DNA of 64,000 bases from Flavobacterium crassostreae (GCF_001831475.1 NZ_CP017688.1:620001-684000); one strand, 5' to 3'; shown: positions 8,551-18,900, counted from the first letter of the stretch. Made by a program: numbers and translations. The notes: a model not told the origin generated them from the sequence alone.

Positions 8551-9480
8551 ATGTTACATCTTGAAAAATACCACCCAAATCATAAAAGTAAATGGGATGC
8601 CTTTGTTAGCGAGAGCAAAAATGGCGTCTTTCTGTTTTATAGAGAATATCTAGAATACCATCAAGAACGGTTTGTAGATCATTCTTTAATTTTTTTAAAA
8701 AAAAATAAAATAATTGCCTTATTTCCTGCAAACCAAAGCGGTATGGAGATTTTTTCTCACGCAGGACTAACCTTTGGCTCTTTGCTAATAGGAAATGCCA
8801 TCAAAGCATCCGAAGTAATGGCCTTGTTTGGGCTACTTAAGGCATACTACCAAAATCTGGGTTTTACAAAAATTACCTACAAAGCAATTCCATCTATTTA
8901 CCATCGCTATCCAGCCGATGAAGACTTATATGCGCTGTTTATAAACAAGGCTACACTAGTTAGAAGAGACCTCGCTTCGGTAATACAATTAGAAAACAAA
9001 ATTGGTTTCTCGCAAACTAAAAAACAATCCGTAACTAAGTGTATCCAAAATCAGATTACCATTACCCAAAACAACGATTTAGAAGAATATTGGGATTTAT
9101 TGACCAACGTATTGTCTAAATTTGGCGTTAAACCAGTACATTCTTACAAAGAGATCACGCATTTAAAAGCGCTCTTCCCGGATAAAATACAACTATACGA
9201 AGCCCGAAAAAATAACGTATTATTGGCCGGAATTGTAATCTACGATTACAAACAGGTTGTACACACCCAATATATGGCAAACTCAGAGGAGGGCAGAAAA
9301 ATTGGTGCCCTAAACTATATCAATGCCCATTTGATATCTCAAGTTTACCAGCACCGAAAATACTATAGCCTTGGAACTTCTATGCAAGATCATGGACTGC
9401 TCAACGAAGGCTTGATCCAACAAAAAGAATTGATGGGCAGTAGAGCAATTGCCATAGACTTCTATGAACTAATTTTATAA
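8551..9480 (+). CDS. GNAT/FemAB-like N-acyltransferase, surface-sugar operon
   Basis: 309 residues with the layout of FemAB/GNAT-like (acetyltransferase) proteins found in polysaccharide clusters: an N-terminal half with [10 protein letters not shown] and a C-terminal GNAT core ([11 protein letters not shown], then YINAHLISQ, then YYSLGTS). Such proteins acylate amino sugars. The next gene, 17 bp on, encodes a sugar aminotransferase that would supply an amino group, and the third encodes a flippase. Substrate is not determinable from sequence. Confidence 0.7.
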   Translation: MLHLEKYHPNHKSKWDAFVSESKNGVFLFYREYLEYHQERFVDHSLIFLKKNKIIALFPANQSGMEIFSHAGLTFGSLLIGNAIKASEVMALFGLLKAYYQNLGFTKITYKAIPSIYHRYPADEDLYALFINKATLVRRDLASVIQLENKIGFSQTKKQSVTKCIQNQITITQNNDLEEYWDLLTNVLSKFGVKPVHSYKEITHLKALFPDKIQLYEARKNNVLLAGIVIYDYKQVVHTQYMANSEEGRKIGALNYINAHLISQVYQHRKYYSLGTSMQDHGLLNEGLIQQKELMGSRAIAIDFYELIL

Positions 9481-9497
9481 AAAGCTGTATATATAAA

Positions 9498-10595
9498 ATG
9501 ATACCATTTTTAGATTTACAAAAAATAAACGCCACCTACAAACAGGAATTAATCCAAGCATTTGCACGTGTTTTGGATTCTGGCTGGTATGTAATGGGCA
9601 CCGAATTAAATCAATTTGAAACCGATTTTGCCACTTATTGCGGCACGAAGCATGCCATAGGTGTTGCTAATGGCCTGGATGCTCTGACCCTGATACTAAA
9701 AGCCTACATCCAACTAGGAGTAATCCAAGAGGGAGATGAAATACTCGTACCATCTAATACCTATATTGCCAGTATACTGGCTGTTTCTGCAACTAATTTG
9801 GTTCCTGTTTTGGTAGAGCCAGATCCCAAAACCTTCAATATTGCTCCTGAGCTGCTACAATCAAAAATCACGCCCCGGACCAAAGCCATACTGCCAGTAC
9901 ATCTCTATGGGCAACTTTGTGACATGCCGGCAATTTTGGCTATTGCCAAAAAAAACCACTTATTGGTTATTGAAGATAGTGCACAAGCCCACGGTGCTAT
10001 TTTAAACCATCAAAAAGCAGGAAACTGGGGAGATGCCGCAGGTTTTAGTTTTTATCCTGGCAAAAACTTAGGCGCCTTAGGCGATGCGGGAGCAATTACA
10101 ACCAACAACGATGCACTTGCTAGTTGTATACGTGCTTTATTAAATTATGGTTCCCATCAAAAGTACCACAATACATACAAAGGGGTTAATAGCCGCTTGG
10201 ATGAGCTGCAAGCCGCATTCCTTGGTGTGAAATTAAAAAAATTAGATTCGGAAACTGCCCTAAAACGCAGTATTGCTTTAAGGTACCAAACCGAAATAAC
10301 CAACCCAAAAATACTTTTGCCCCAGGCCAACAATCCGTTAGCACACGTTTGGCATTTATTTGTAGTTCGCACCGAAGATAGAAAAGCCTTTCAGGACTAT
10401 TTAAAAACAAATCAAATTGAAACCTTGATTCATTATCCCGTGCCTCCACACCAGCAAGAGGCCTACAAAGAATGGCGCGATTTGCGTTTTCCTGTTTCCG
10501 AAAAAATACATCAAACCGTGCTAAGTTTGCCTCTTAGCGCAGTACTAACTAAACCAGAAGTAGACCGAATAATTTGTGTAATTAATGCGTATTAA
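9498..10595 (+). CDS. DegT/DnrJ/EryC1/StrS family sugar aminotransferase
   Basis: PLP-dependent aminotransferase acting on a nucleotide-linked keto-sugar. 365 residues with [15 protein letters not shown], the PLP-contact segment [11 protein letters not shown], and the Schiff-base lysine in [15 protein letters not shown] (about residue 188). The sequence resembles the FdtB/WecE branch, which makes amino-deoxyhexoses for O-antigen or S-layer glycans. It is the middle gene of a three-gene operon with the acyltransferase (17 bp gap) and the flippase (8 bp gap). Confidence 0.9.
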   Translation: MIPFLDLQKINATYKQELIQAFARVLDSGWYVMGTELNQFETDFATYCGTKHAIGVANGLDALTLILKAYIQLGVIQEGDEILVPSNTYIASILAVSATNLVPVLVEPDPKTFNIAPELLQSKITPRTKAILPVHLYGQLCDMPAILAIAKKNHLLVIEDSAQAHGAILNHQKAGNWGDAAGFSFYPGKNLGALGDAGAITTNNDALASCIRALLNYGSHQKYHNTYKGVNSRLDELQAAFLGVKLKKLDSETALKRSIALRYQTEITNPKILLPQANNPLAHVWHLFVVRTEDRKAFQDYLKTNQIETLIHYPVPPHQQEAYKEWRDLRFPVSEKIHQTVLSLPLSAVLTKPEVDRIICVINAY

Positions 10596-10603
10596 ACCCT
10601 ATT

Positions 10604-11863
10604 TTGAAACTAATTAAGACCACTTTATATTCTGGCATAAGCACCGTAATTCGTATTGCTTTTGGATTTATTTCTAGCAAAGTAATTGCACTATATACCG
10701 GCCCTGCAGGCGTGGCATTAATTGGCACTTTTGCAAATTTAATAACCATTGTACAGACCTTTGCCAATGGCGCCATAGCTACTGGCGTGGTCAAATATAC
10801 CGCAGAATATGACGGAGATAAAGAATCCTTAAAGACCCTATTTAGTACCGCTTTAAAAATAAGTATTTATTGCTCTGCTATAATGGGCTGCTTTGTAGTG
10901 TTAGGAGCTTCTATGCTTTCTGCTTTACTATTTGCCAGCCATCAGTATAGCAACCCCATACGGATTTTAGGGTTTAGCTTGGTTTTTTATGCTTTAAACA
11001 CGCTTGCTATGGCCATTTTAAACGGGCAAAAACAAATAAAAACCTATACCTTAATACATACTATAGCCAGTATGGTAGGCTTGCTATCTACGTTGTTATT
11101 GGTTTCTTATTTTCGGGTAGAGGGAGCGTTATATGCCTTGGTATTCTCACAAGTTGTGGTGTTTTTTATTGCCGTATATCTGGTTTCAAAAAGCACTTGG
11201 TTTTCGGTAGATTATTTCAAACAACGTATGGATCCTGCAACGATCAAAAAATTGGCGCACTATAGCATCATGGCCATTGTATCAGCTTTGACTCTACCGG
11301 TATCTCAAATACTTTTACGAAACAAAATCATAGCTACCCAAGGACTACAAGCAGCTGGATTATGGCAAGCTATGCTGCGCATTTCAGACGGGTATTTAAT
11401 GGTTCTTACTACCGCACTTGCAACGTATTATCTACCTAAGTTAGCCTCCTTACACACCAAAAAAGAACTCCAAGCAGAAATAATCCAAGGGTACAAAATT
11501 TTAATTCCAACGGTAGCATTGGGATGCTTGGTTCTTTATTATTTGCGCTTTTTTATCATCCAAATCCTATACACTCCGGATTTTGTGGCCATGTCTGACT
11601 TATTTTTTTACCAATTATTAGGCGATTTTTTTAAAATGTGTTCTTGGATTTTGGCCTACATGATGCTGGCAAAAGCAATGACTAAATGGTATATTTTTAC
11701 CGAAATCAGCTCCACGCTACTCTATTTGTTATTGGGGCATCTGGGTATCAATTATTTTGGTCTCAAAGGAATTACAATGGCCTATGCTTGCAATTATTTT
11801 ATTTATTTTCTTACCATGCTGGTTCTTTTTGGGTCTTTGCTATTCCATAAAACAAAAGACTAA
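10604..11863 (+). CDS. O-antigen translocase (Wzx-like flippase)
   Basis: 419 residues, almost entirely hydrophobic, with about 12 transmembrane segments and the MATE/MVF-like pattern of lipid-linked oligosaccharide flippases (SSKVIALYTGPAGVALIGT near the start). It would flip undecaprenyl-linked repeat units across the inner membrane. The start codon is TTG, 8 bp after the aminotransferase stop; no in-frame ATG lies nearby and the N-terminal KLIKTTLYSG is typical of the family. It ends the operon, with a terminator about 140 bp downstream. Confidence 0.85.
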   Translation: MKLIKTTLYSGISTVIRIAFGFISSKVIALYTGPAGVALIGTFANLITIVQTFANGAIATGVVKYTAEYDGDKESLKTLFSTALKISIYCSAIMGCFVVLGASMLSALLFASHQYSNPIRILGFSLVFYALNTLAMAILNGQKQIKTYTLIHTIASMVGLLSTLLLVSYFRVEGALYALVFSQVVVFFIAVYLVSKSTWFSVDYFKQRMDPATIKKLAHYSIMAIVSALTLPVSQILLRNKIIATQGLQAAGLWQAMLRISDGYLMVLTTALATYYLPKLASLHTKKELQAEIIQGYKILIPTVALGCLVLYYLRFFIIQILYTPDFVAMSDLFFYQLLGDFFKMCSWILAYMMLAKAMTKWYIFTEISSTLLYLLLGHLGINYFGLKGITMAYACNYFIYFLTMLVLFGSLLFHKTKD

Positions 11864-12003
11864 GAACAAATACTAGGCAACAGCTACCTATTTACGCCAT
11901 AGCTGCAAGAACTTCTAAAAAAGACCCAAAACAATTTAGCCCAAAAACCTATAAAAATAACTCTAGCGCTGGCAAAAAAAATAGCCTAGACTTTATTCCA
12001 AAT

Positions 12004-12040
12004 AAAAACCCACTAAAACAGAATTTTTTGTGGGTTTTTA
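12004..12040. terminator. bidirectional terminator between convergent genes
   Basis: Perfect 10-bp inverted repeat (12004-12013 with 12030-12039, AAAAACCCAC / GTGGGTTTTT) with A-run on one side and T-run on the other. It lies between the flippase gene and the converging aldo/keto reductase gene. Confidence 0.75.
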
Positions 12041-12068
12041 TAGTATTACATAATTAACACGATATACA

Positions 12069-13106
12069 CTACGGTGCTGGATCGGGTATTTTTGCCTGAA
12101 CGGCATCAATTGCTTCCAAAACTGCAGCAGAAAGCGTAACGTTTATAGTGTCTATGTTTTGTTTTAATTGTTCTAAGGTAGTTGCGCCAATTATTGTACT
12201 GGTCACAAAGGGTTGTTGCTCTATGAACGCTAATGCTAACTCGGTTAATGTCAAGCCATTTTCTACGGCAATTTTATGGTATAACTTGGTTGCCTCGGTA
12301 CTTTGTGCACTACTGTAACGGGTGTATTGCGGAAACAAATTTATCCTTGCATTAGGATGGCTTTCTTGGGTTAAAAACTTACCAGACAAAACACCAAAAC
12401 CCAACGGAGAGTAAGCTAAAAGTCCTACATTTTCTCTAACACAAATCTCGGAGGTATCGGTCTCAAACAAGCGGTTCAACAAAGAATACGGATTTTGTAT
12501 TGTTTTTATTTTAGGCAGATTATGGTATTTATTTTCTTCTAAAAAACGCATAACGCCCCAAGCATTCTCGTTAGATAAGCCTATTTGTCGTATTTTGCCT
12601 TCTTTTACAAAACCCTCCAGGGTGGTGAGTACTTCTTGAATATTGTCTTGCCATTGGTCTTCTTGAACCGTAAACGCCCGCTGACCAAAGGTATTGGTTT
12701 TGCGTTCTGGCCAGTGCAGTTGGTACAAATCCAAATAATCCGTTTGTAATCGTTTCAGACTGTTGTCCAAAGCATGCTGGATGCTCTTTGGAGAAAAATC
12801 CATTTTCTCTCTCATGTAATAAAAATTAGGATTGGGACCAGCTATTTTAGATGCCAAAACAATTTCTTCTCTTTTCTTTGATTTTTTTAACCAAGTACCA
12901 ATGATTTTCTCCGTGCTTCCATAGGTATCTTTACTGGCAGGTATTGAATACATCTCGGCAGTGTCAAAAAAATTCACACCGTGCTCTAAGGCATAATCCA
13001 TCTGTGCGTGTCCTTCGGCTGCTGTATTTTGTTGTCCATAGGTCATGGTGCCTAGACAAATTTTGCTCACCTTTATATCGGTATTGGGTAAGGTCGTATA
13101 TTTCAT
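12069..13106 (-). CDS. aldo/keto reductase (Tas-like)
   Basis: NADPH-dependent aldehyde/ketone reductase with a TIM barrel. 345 residues. It shows the AKR signature pieces: GVNFFDTAEMYS (catalytic Asp and Tyr), VLASKI (Lys), LYQLHWP (His), and the NADP-binding TSTIIGATTLEQLKQN near the C-terminus. The long loop with the FTVQEDQW segment and overall length are like E. coli Tas. Physiological substrate unknown. It is a single gene with convergent neighbour on the left and a terminator for the next minus-strand gene on its right. Confidence 0.9.
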   Translation of the reverse strand: MKYTTLPNTDIKVSKICLGTMTYGQQNTAAEGHAQMDYALEHGVNFFDTAEMYSIPASKDTYGSTEKIIGTWLKKSKKREEIVLASKIAGPNPNFYYMREKMDFSPKSIQHALDNSLKRLQTDYLDLYQLHWPERKTNTFGQRAFTVQEDQWQDNIQEVLTTLEGFVKEGKIRQIGLSNENAWGVMRFLEENKYHNLPKIKTIQNPYSLLNRLFETDTSEICVRENVGLLAYSPLGFGVLSGKFLTQESHPNARINLFPQYTRYSSAQSTEATKLYHKIAVENGLTLTELALAFIEQQPFVTSTIIGATTLEQLKQNIDTINVTLSAAVLEAIDAVQAKIPDPAP

Positions 13107-13157
13107 GTGCTGTGTAATGTTATTTTAGAAAGCTCTAAATTACAAAGGTTTTATACC

Positions 13158-13192
13158 AAAAAAGAGTCAAAAAATTACTTTGACTCTTTTTT
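13158..13192 (-). terminator. terminator of the OmpA-like lipoprotein gene
   Basis: 14-bp inverted repeat (13158-13171 with 13179-13192, core GAGTCAAA / TTTGACTC) with a T-run on the minus strand, 31 bp past the stop codon at 13224. Confidence 0.75.
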
Positions 13193-13223
13193 AACGTTTG
13201 CTTAATTGCGTTTATTTGTTGAA

Positions 13224-14165
13224 TTATTCTATTTCATTTAACATACTGGCTATGGCATCCAATCTAGGAGTCAATATGATTTCTATTCTTCTGTTTTTGG
13301 ACTTACCCTCTGTGGTAGTATTGGATGCTAATGGTGCAAATTCACTTCTTCCGGCAGCAGTCAGGTTTTGTTTGTTTATCTGTGCGTTTTCTGCCAAGAT
13401 AGCTACAATTGCGGTTGCTCTCTTGGTGGACAAATCCCAATTGTTGGCAATAACACCTGCGCTCGAAAAACCGTCGTTATCCGTGTGACCTTCAATCAAA
13501 ACCGAAATATCTGGATTGTCAGCCAATACTTTTCCTACTTCAACAACTGCTTTTTTTCCTTCGGATCCTACAGACCAACTCCCGGAACCAAAGAGTAATT
13601 TATTTTCCATAGAAACGTATACTTTTCCGTTTTTTTGTTCCACAGTCAGCCCTTTGCCTTCAAAACCATTTAACGCGCTAGAGAGGGTTTCTTTAAGTTT
13701 TTTCATGGCTGCCTCTTTGGCTGCAATTAACGATTCAAGCTCTTCTAAACGTTGTGCATTTTTGCTTAATCGTTCTTGTTCTATGGCTAGTATTTTGGCT
13801 TTTTCGTCTAATTGTGCTAACAAATCCCGATTTTTGCTCATATTGGCCTGCATGGCCTCATTGCTATTTTTTTCTAAAGCTTGGTACGAATCTTTAAGAA
13901 CATCCATTTTGTTTTTTAATCCAAAGTTGTCTGCTATTAAACGATCCCGCTCTGCTTTAATCTTATTCATCTCTCCTTTTAGGGAGTCTTGTTTAAATTC
14001 TAATTGATTTTTTTGCAACAGAAGATCGGCATTTCCATCCGCAAGAATTCTATTCTCTTTTTTTAGATCTGTAAATTTATTCTCTAAATCCGTGTATACT
14101 TTTTTAGAAACACAAGAACTAGCTAACGCTATTGCCACTAATCCCAAAGAAATTTTTTTTATCAT
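13224..14165 (-). CDS. OmpA family lipoprotein with coiled coil
   Basis: 313 residues: a lipoprotein signal with Cys18 (ALASSC), a long charged helical stretch (residues about 25-165, heptad-like, rich in Lys/Glu/Leu) predicted to be a coiled coil, and a C-terminal OmpA peptidoglycan-binding domain (LIEGHTDNDGF, then RATAIVAIL and NRRIEI). It would tether the outer membrane to the cell wall. It is 25 bp downstream of the exonuclease III gene, likely in the same transcript, and ends at a strong terminator. Confidence 0.88.
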   Translation of the reverse strand: MIKKISLGLVAIALASSCVSKKVYTDLENKFTDLKKENRILADGNADLLLQKNQLEFKQDSLKGEMNKIKAERDRLIADNFGLKNKMDVLKDSYQALEKNSNEAMQANMSKNRDLLAQLDEKAKILAIEQERLSKNAQRLEELESLIAAKEAAMKKLKETLSSALNGFEGKGLTVEQKNGKVYVSMENKLLFGSGSWSVGSEGKKAVVEVGKVLADNPDISVLIEGHTDNDGFSSAGVIANNWDLSTKRATAIVAILAENAQINKQNLTAAGRSEFAPLASNTTTEGKSKNRRIEIILTPRLDAIASMLNEIE

Positions 14166-14190
14166 TTTATACTTATTAATTGCTGTTATT

Positions 14191-14955
14191 TTATACTATT
14201 TCTACCAAAACCGGACAATGGTCGGAATGTTTGGCTTCGGGCAGAATGACTGCTCTTTGGATCTTTTCTTTCAAGGGTTCTGTGACTAAACAATAATCTA
14301 TCCGCCAGCCTTTGTTATTGGCACGAGCAGTAGGCACGCGCATGGTCCACCAAGTATAATTATCGGGCTCTTTGTTTAAATACCGAAAACTATCTACAAA
14401 ACCACTGGCCAAAAAACCGTCTAACCAAGTGCGCTCTGCGGGCAAAAAACCCGAAACATTTTTATTACGGACCGGATCATGAATATCAATTGCTTGGTGG
14501 CAAATATTATAATCCCCGCATACCACTAAGTTGGGAATGCTTTTTTTGAGATCCGTTATGTACTCCTGAAAATCATCCATAAATCTAAATTTATGATCCA
14601 ATCTGGCGCTGTTAGTCCCGGAGGGCAAATACAAACTCATTACCGACAAAGCGTCAAAATCTACCCGGATGGTACGTCCTTCAAAGTCCATGTGCTCAAT
14701 ACCAGTTCCGTAAACTACCTTATTGGGTTTTATTTTAGATAAAATTGCCACGCCACTATATCCTTTTTTGGTGGCCGGAAACCAATAATGGTACGGATAT
14801 CCTGCTAGTTCAAAATCTAACAAAGGTAATTGCTCTGGAGTAGCCTTAATTTCCTGAAGACAAACCACATCGGGAGCTGCTTGTTGCAGCCAAGTCAGAA
14901 AACCTTTGGAAATTGCAGCACGAATACCGTTAACATTGTAAGAGATTATTCTCAT
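14191..14955 (-). CDS. xth: exodeoxyribonuclease III / AP endonuclease
   Basis: Base-excision repair nuclease of the EEP fold, cleaving abasic sites and degrading 3' ends. 254 residues with the family motifs MRIISYNVNGIRAA, CLQEIK (catalytic Glu), CGDYNICH, AERTWLDGFL, WRIDYCLV and the C-terminal HSDHCPV (catalytic Asp-His). It lies upstream of, and probably is co-transcribed with, the OmpA-like lipoprotein. Confidence 0.95.
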   Translation of the reverse strand: MRIISYNVNGIRAAISKGFLTWLQQAAPDVVCLQEIKATPEQLPLLDFELAGYPYHYWFPATKKGYSGVAILSKIKPNKVVYGTGIEHMDFEGRTIRVDFDALSVMSLYLPSGTNSARLDHKFRFMDDFQEYITDLKKSIPNLVVCGDYNICHQAIDIHDPVRNKNVSGFLPAERTWLDGFLASGFVDSFRYLNKEPDNYTWWTMRVPTARANNKGWRIDYCLVTEPLKEKIQRAVILPEAKHSDHCPVLVEIV

Positions 14956-15057
14956 TTTTGAAAAAATTTATTTTCAAAAGTACTAAAAATAAGAAACTAT
15001 TCGGTGTTAAAAACCGTAAAATCTAATTCCGAATGATTAGTTAATAGAGTTTTTTTC

Positions 15058-15065
15058 TATCTTTG
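15058..15065 (+). promoter_or_regulatory. -7 box for the fused acyltransferase gene
   Basis: TATCTTTG matches TAnnTTTG and lies 26 bp upstream of the start codon at 15092. No good -33 element. Confidence 0.45.
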
Positions 15066-15091
15066 TTTTTCGCTCAAAAAACAAGAAATAA

Positions 15092-16897
15092 ATGGGTTTA
15101 GTTACCGCCAAAGAAGTTGCAAAATCAATAAATGCTGAGAAATACGGGGTCTTAGGAACCTTTACTGGTTGGTTATTAATGAAAGTACTTAAAATTTCTA
15201 CCCTAAATAAAGTTTACGACAGAAACAAACATCTCGAAGACCTTCCGTTCTTGAACGGTATTCTAGATGATCTCCAGATAAAATTTGAACTCCCCGAAGA
15301 GGATCTAAAACGCTTGCCTAAAACAGGCGCTTACATTACCATATCCAACCATCCTTTGGGAGGGATTGATGGTGCTTTATTGCTAAAATTAATGCTCGAA
15401 AGAGAGCCAAATTTTAAAATTATTGCCAATTTTCTTTTGCATAGAATTGCACCACTCAAAAAATACATCATGCCTGTGAATCCTTTTGAGAATCACAAAG
15501 ATGTAAAATCTAGCGTGTTGGGCATCAAAGAAACACTGCGCCATTTAAGTGACGGAAAACCCTTAGGGATGTTTCCGGCAGGAGAAGTATCTACCTACAA
15601 AGATGGCCAACTAATGGTAGACAAACCTTGGGAAGAAGGCGCAATTAAAGTAATCCGAAAAGCGCAAGTTCCGGTGGTGCCAATTTATTTTCATGCCAAA
15701 AACAGCCGTCTTTTTTATTTTCTGTCCAAGATAAATGGCACTTTCCGTACTGCAAAACTACCCTCCGAAGTATTTAGTCAAAAACATCGGGTAATCAAAG
15801 TACGTATCGGCAAACCCATAACCGTGGCGGAACAAAACGAATACAAATCTATTGAAAGCTATTCGGAATTTTTAAGAAAAAAAACCTACATGCTTGCCAA
15901 TCCTTTTGAAAAAGAAAGCAAGCTCCTAACCACCCCGCATTTAAAACTTCCCAAAAGCAATCCAAAAGCAATTGCTACTCCTGCCAATGCAGAAAAAATA
16001 AGTGCTGAGGTAAATGCCTTACGAGAAACCGATTGCCGCTTGTTACAAAGCAAAAACTACGAAGTCTTTTTTGCGGAAGCAAAAAATATTCCTAATGTAT
16101 TGCATGAAATAGGTCGTCTGCGCGAAATTACCTTCAGAGAAGTAGGAGAAGGCACGAATGAATCTATTGATTTAGACAAATTTGACCAATACTACCACCA
16201 TTTATTTCTCTGGGACGAAGAAGCCAAAAAAATAGCGGGTGCCTATAGAATGGGATTGGGATCTGAGATTTTTTCAAAACACGGTATTGAAGGGTTCTAC
16301 CTAAATGAACTTTTCCGTTTTGAGCCAGAACTGCATGATATGATGCACCAATCTATTGAGATGGGACGCGCCTTTATCATCAAAGAATACCAACAGAAAC
16401 CCATGCCATTATTTTTGCTATGGAAGGGGATCATACACACCACGTTGCGTTTTCCGGAACATAAATTTTTGCTTGGCGGCGTGAGTATTAGCAACCAATT
16501 TTCTGATTTTTCAAAATCCTTGATGATTGAGTTCATGAAATCCAATTATTACGATCCGTATGTTGCGCAATACATCCATCCCAAAAAGGCCTACAAAGTC
16601 AAGCTGAAAGATGCCGATAAAGATTTTATATTTAATGAAACCGAGGCAGATTTAAACAAATTTGACAAAATTATTGACGAGCTAGAGCCTGGTGTTTTGC
16701 GTCTGCCTGTTTTGATCAAAAAATACATCAAACAAAATGCAAAAGTAGTTGCCTTTAATGTAGATCCGTTATTTAATAATGCAGTGGATGGCCTGATGTA
16801 TATCCGAATTGCAGACATACCAGAGAGCACCATGAAACCCGTTATGGAAGAATTTCAGGCAGAATTAGAACGAAAATTAGCCGAAAAAGAATACTAA
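15092..16897 (+). CDS. fused PlsC-type O-acyltransferase / GNAT N-acyltransferase (OlsF/GlsF type)
   Basis: 601 residues with two domains. Residues about 75-280 are a lysophospholipid-acyltransferase fold with the acyl-acceptor block NHPLGGID (His87) and FPAGEVS; residues about 320-570 are an OlsB-like GNAT/hemolysin-type N-acyltransferase (REITFREVGEG, then FYLNELFRF and IEMGRAF). This order matches the bifunctional enzymes described in flavobacteria that make ornithine lipids (OlsF) or glycine lipids (GlsF) by N-acylating an amino acid and O-acylating the product. Which amino acid is used cannot be read from sequence, so no symbol is given. Monocistronic with its own promoter. Confidence 0.8.
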   Translation: MGLVTAKEVAKSINAEKYGVLGTFTGWLLMKVLKISTLNKVYDRNKHLEDLPFLNGILDDLQIKFELPEEDLKRLPKTGAYITISNHPLGGIDGALLLKLMLEREPNFKIIANFLLHRIAPLKKYIMPVNPFENHKDVKSSVLGIKETLRHLSDGKPLGMFPAGEVSTYKDGQLMVDKPWEEGAIKVIRKAQVPVVPIYFHAKNSRLFYFLSKINGTFRTAKLPSEVFSQKHRVIKVRIGKPITVAEQNEYKSIESYSEFLRKKTYMLANPFEKESKLLTTPHLKLPKSNPKAIATPANAEKISAEVNALRETDCRLLQSKNYEVFFAEAKNIPNVLHEIGRLREITFREVGEGTNESIDLDKFDQYYHHLFLWDEEAKKIAGAYRMGLGSEIFSKHGIEGFYLNELFRFEPELHDMMHQSIEMGRAFIIKEYQQKPMPLFLLWKGIIHTTLRFPEHKFLLGGVSISNQFSDFSKSLMIEFMKSNYYDPYVAQYIHPKKAYKVKLKDADKDFIFNETEADLNKFDKIIDELEPGVLRLPVLIKKYIKQNAKVVAFNVDPLFNNAVDGLMYIRIADIPESTMKPVMEEFQAELERKLAEKEY

Positions 16898-16980
16898 AAC
16901 CATCTCTAGATACAGCCAAAGCAACACAAGTATCCACCAAGATCGTCTAGCTTTATACCAACAAAACGTGCAACATAGCG

Positions 16981-17946
16981 CTAAACTAACGAGCTATATT
17001 TGGCTTTAATTTTGTCCACAATTATCTCCGCTAAGCATGCATGACTCTCAAAGGTCCAGCCCGCAACGTGTGGTGTTAAAACTACGTTGGGCGCTTGCAG
17101 CAAATACTGAAAGGCCTCCGGAGTGGTTTGGTCTTGAAAAAGAGTTTCAAAGGATAGTTTTTCGTACTCTAACACATCCAAGCCAGCTCCCAAAATGCGA
17201 CCCAACTGCATGGCGGCTACTAAATCTGCCGTAACAATATTGTTGCCTCTAGAGGTATTAATAATCCAAAATGGTTTTTTAAATCCTGCTATAAAAACCG
17301 AATCTACCATTTTATTGGTCTCGGGAGTCCACGGAATATGCAAGCTCAACACATCGGTTTTTTGTTGTAATTCTTGCAAAGAAACTTGTTTGGCGTTAGC
17401 ATCTCCTACATTCTCTAGAATATCATAACACAGAACCTCAACCTCAAAACCACGAAGTTTTTTGGCAAATGATTTTCCCATATTGCCATACCCTACAATT
17501 CCAACTGTTTTTCCGTCTAGCTCGTGCCCACGATTGCTTTCTCGGTTCCAATGTCCAGAACGAATTTCTCTGTCTGCTTTGTTTAAATTATTAAAAAGAG
17601 ACAAAATCATCCCTAAAGAATGTTCTGCAACAGCATTTCGGTTTCCTTCGGGAGCCGCAATTAATGTCAGATTTTTAGTTTTGGCATACTCACAATCAAT
17701 ACTCTCTAGACCAGCTCCCACCCGAGCAATAAACTGCAAATTGGTGGCCTTATCCAAAAATTGTTTGTCTATTTTAAAACGACTACGAATAACAATTCCG
17801 TGGTAGTGATGGATTTTGGCTTCAATTTCTTCTTTTGTTGCAGTAAAATCCTGGTGGTTGGTAAATCCTGATTTTTGCAATTGCTCCCACAAAATAGGAT
17901 TGTTGCTATCTATATGCAGTATGTTAATATCTTGGGGTTGTAGCAT
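16981..17946 (-). CDS. D-isomer specific 2-hydroxyacid dehydrogenase
   Basis: NAD-dependent dehydrogenase of the phosphoglycerate/hydroxypyruvate family. 321 residues with the substrate-binding edge (ATNLQFIARVGAGLE), the NAD-binding Rossmann motif VGIVGYGNMGKSFAKKL, SLHIPWTPET, the catalytic Arg in INTSRGNN, Glu in DVLEYE and His in LTPHVAGWT. Because the neighbours do not form a serine operon, I cannot tell whether it is SerA or a related reductase. The length fits the short form without an ACT domain. Confidence 0.85.
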   Translation of the reverse strand: MLQPQDINILHIDSNNPILWEQLQKSGFTNHQDFTATKEEIEAKIHHYHGIVIRSRFKIDKQFLDKATNLQFIARVGAGLESIDCEYAKTKNLTLIAAPEGNRNAVAEHSLGMILSLFNNLNKADREIRSGHWNRESNRGHELDGKTVGIVGYGNMGKSFAKKLRGFEVEVLCYDILENVGDANAKQVSLQELQQKTDVLSLHIPWTPETNKMVDSVFIAGFKKPFWIINTSRGNNIVTADLVAAMQLGRILGAGLDVLEYEKLSFETLFQDQTTPEAFQYLLQAPNVVLTPHVAGWTFESHACLAEIIVDKIKAKYSSLV

Positions 17947-18080
17947 GTTTTTTATTATTTTGATTATTCAAAAGCAGTTATTGGAAAGCAGTTTGTTTTG
18001 GATTTTTTTGTCCGAACTAAAAATGCCTTTTTTTAAACAACAATAGTCCGCAAACAAACCTTAGAGAGATACCCGTGGTA

Positions 18081-18857
18081 TTATTCTTGTATTTGACGTA
18101 ATGATGTTTTAATACCGCTTATTAAAGAGGCACTAAAACCATGTCTTTCCATATCATTTAAACCCGCAATTGTGCAGCCTTTGGGAGTGGTCACTCGGTC
18201 TATTAATTGCTCTGGATGGGTTTGTTCTTCTAATAGCATTTGTGCGGCTCCTTTTACGGTTTGTGCAGATATTTCAAGAGCGGTTTGCCAGTCAAAACCT
18301 ATTTCAATACCTGCTTGCATAGAGGCCCGAATATAACGCAAGGCAAACGCCGTTCCGGAGGCTGCAAGCACTGTAGCAGCGTCCATTAGTTTTTCGTCAA
18401 TAACCGGAGCGGTACCTAGATCTTTAAATAAAGACACCATTTTCTGGCCTTGCTCTGTGTGTTGCTCTAGATAAGAAACACAGGTTGCCGAGGCTCCAAA
18501 TTGTGCTGCCACATTTGGCATAATCCGAATGGCTTGATTAGCAGCTCCTATTTTGTCTTGTAGCATTTCTATAGAAAGACCGCTTACCGCCGAGGCTATA
18601 ATTTTGTTATTTATGACCGGTAAAATTTCGGACAAAATCAGCTCTACTTGATATGGTTTTACGGTCAAAATTATAATATCTGCTTCTTGAATCCGGTGGG
18701 TATTGTTTGCCGAAACGGTGATCGACAAGGCTTCCAGATGTTTAATTTTGTCTGCATTTCGTCGGGTGAGAGTTACGTGGTGCTTGCTTGAAAATTTTGC
18801 AATCCCTATAGCTACCGAGGTGCCTAAGTTTCCGCCTCCTATGATGTGAATATTCAT
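18081..18857 (-). CDS. proC: pyrroline-5-carboxylate reductase
   Basis: Last step of proline synthesis: NAD(P)H reduction of pyrroline-5-carboxylate. 258 residues; Rossmann GGGNLGTSVA at residues 6-15, VKPYQVELIL, MPNVAAQFGA, and the C-terminal signature with TPKGCTIAGLNDME (usual TPGGTT replaced by TPKGCT). It lies 43 bp downstream of mgtE on the same strand. Confidence 0.92.
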   Translation of the reverse strand: MNIHIIGGGNLGTSVAIGIAKFSSKHHVTLTRRNADKIKHLEALSITVSANNTHRIQEADIIILTVKPYQVELILSEILPVINNKIIASAVSGLSIEMLQDKIGAANQAIRIMPNVAAQFGASATCVSYLEQHTEQGQKMVSLFKDLGTAPVIDEKLMDAATVLAASGTAFALRYIRASMQAGIEIGFDWQTALEISAQTVKGAAQMLLEEQTHPEQLIDRVTTPKGCTIAGLNDMERHGFSASLISGIKTSLRQIQE

Positions 18858-18900
18858 TTATATGGTGTTTTTGAGGGTACTTTTTACTTTTTTTCTTAAT

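Noticed and set aside
13198..14007. Long plus-strand ORFs opposite the OmpA lipoprotein
   Set aside because: Antisense shadows of a coding sequence with strong family evidence on the minus strand.
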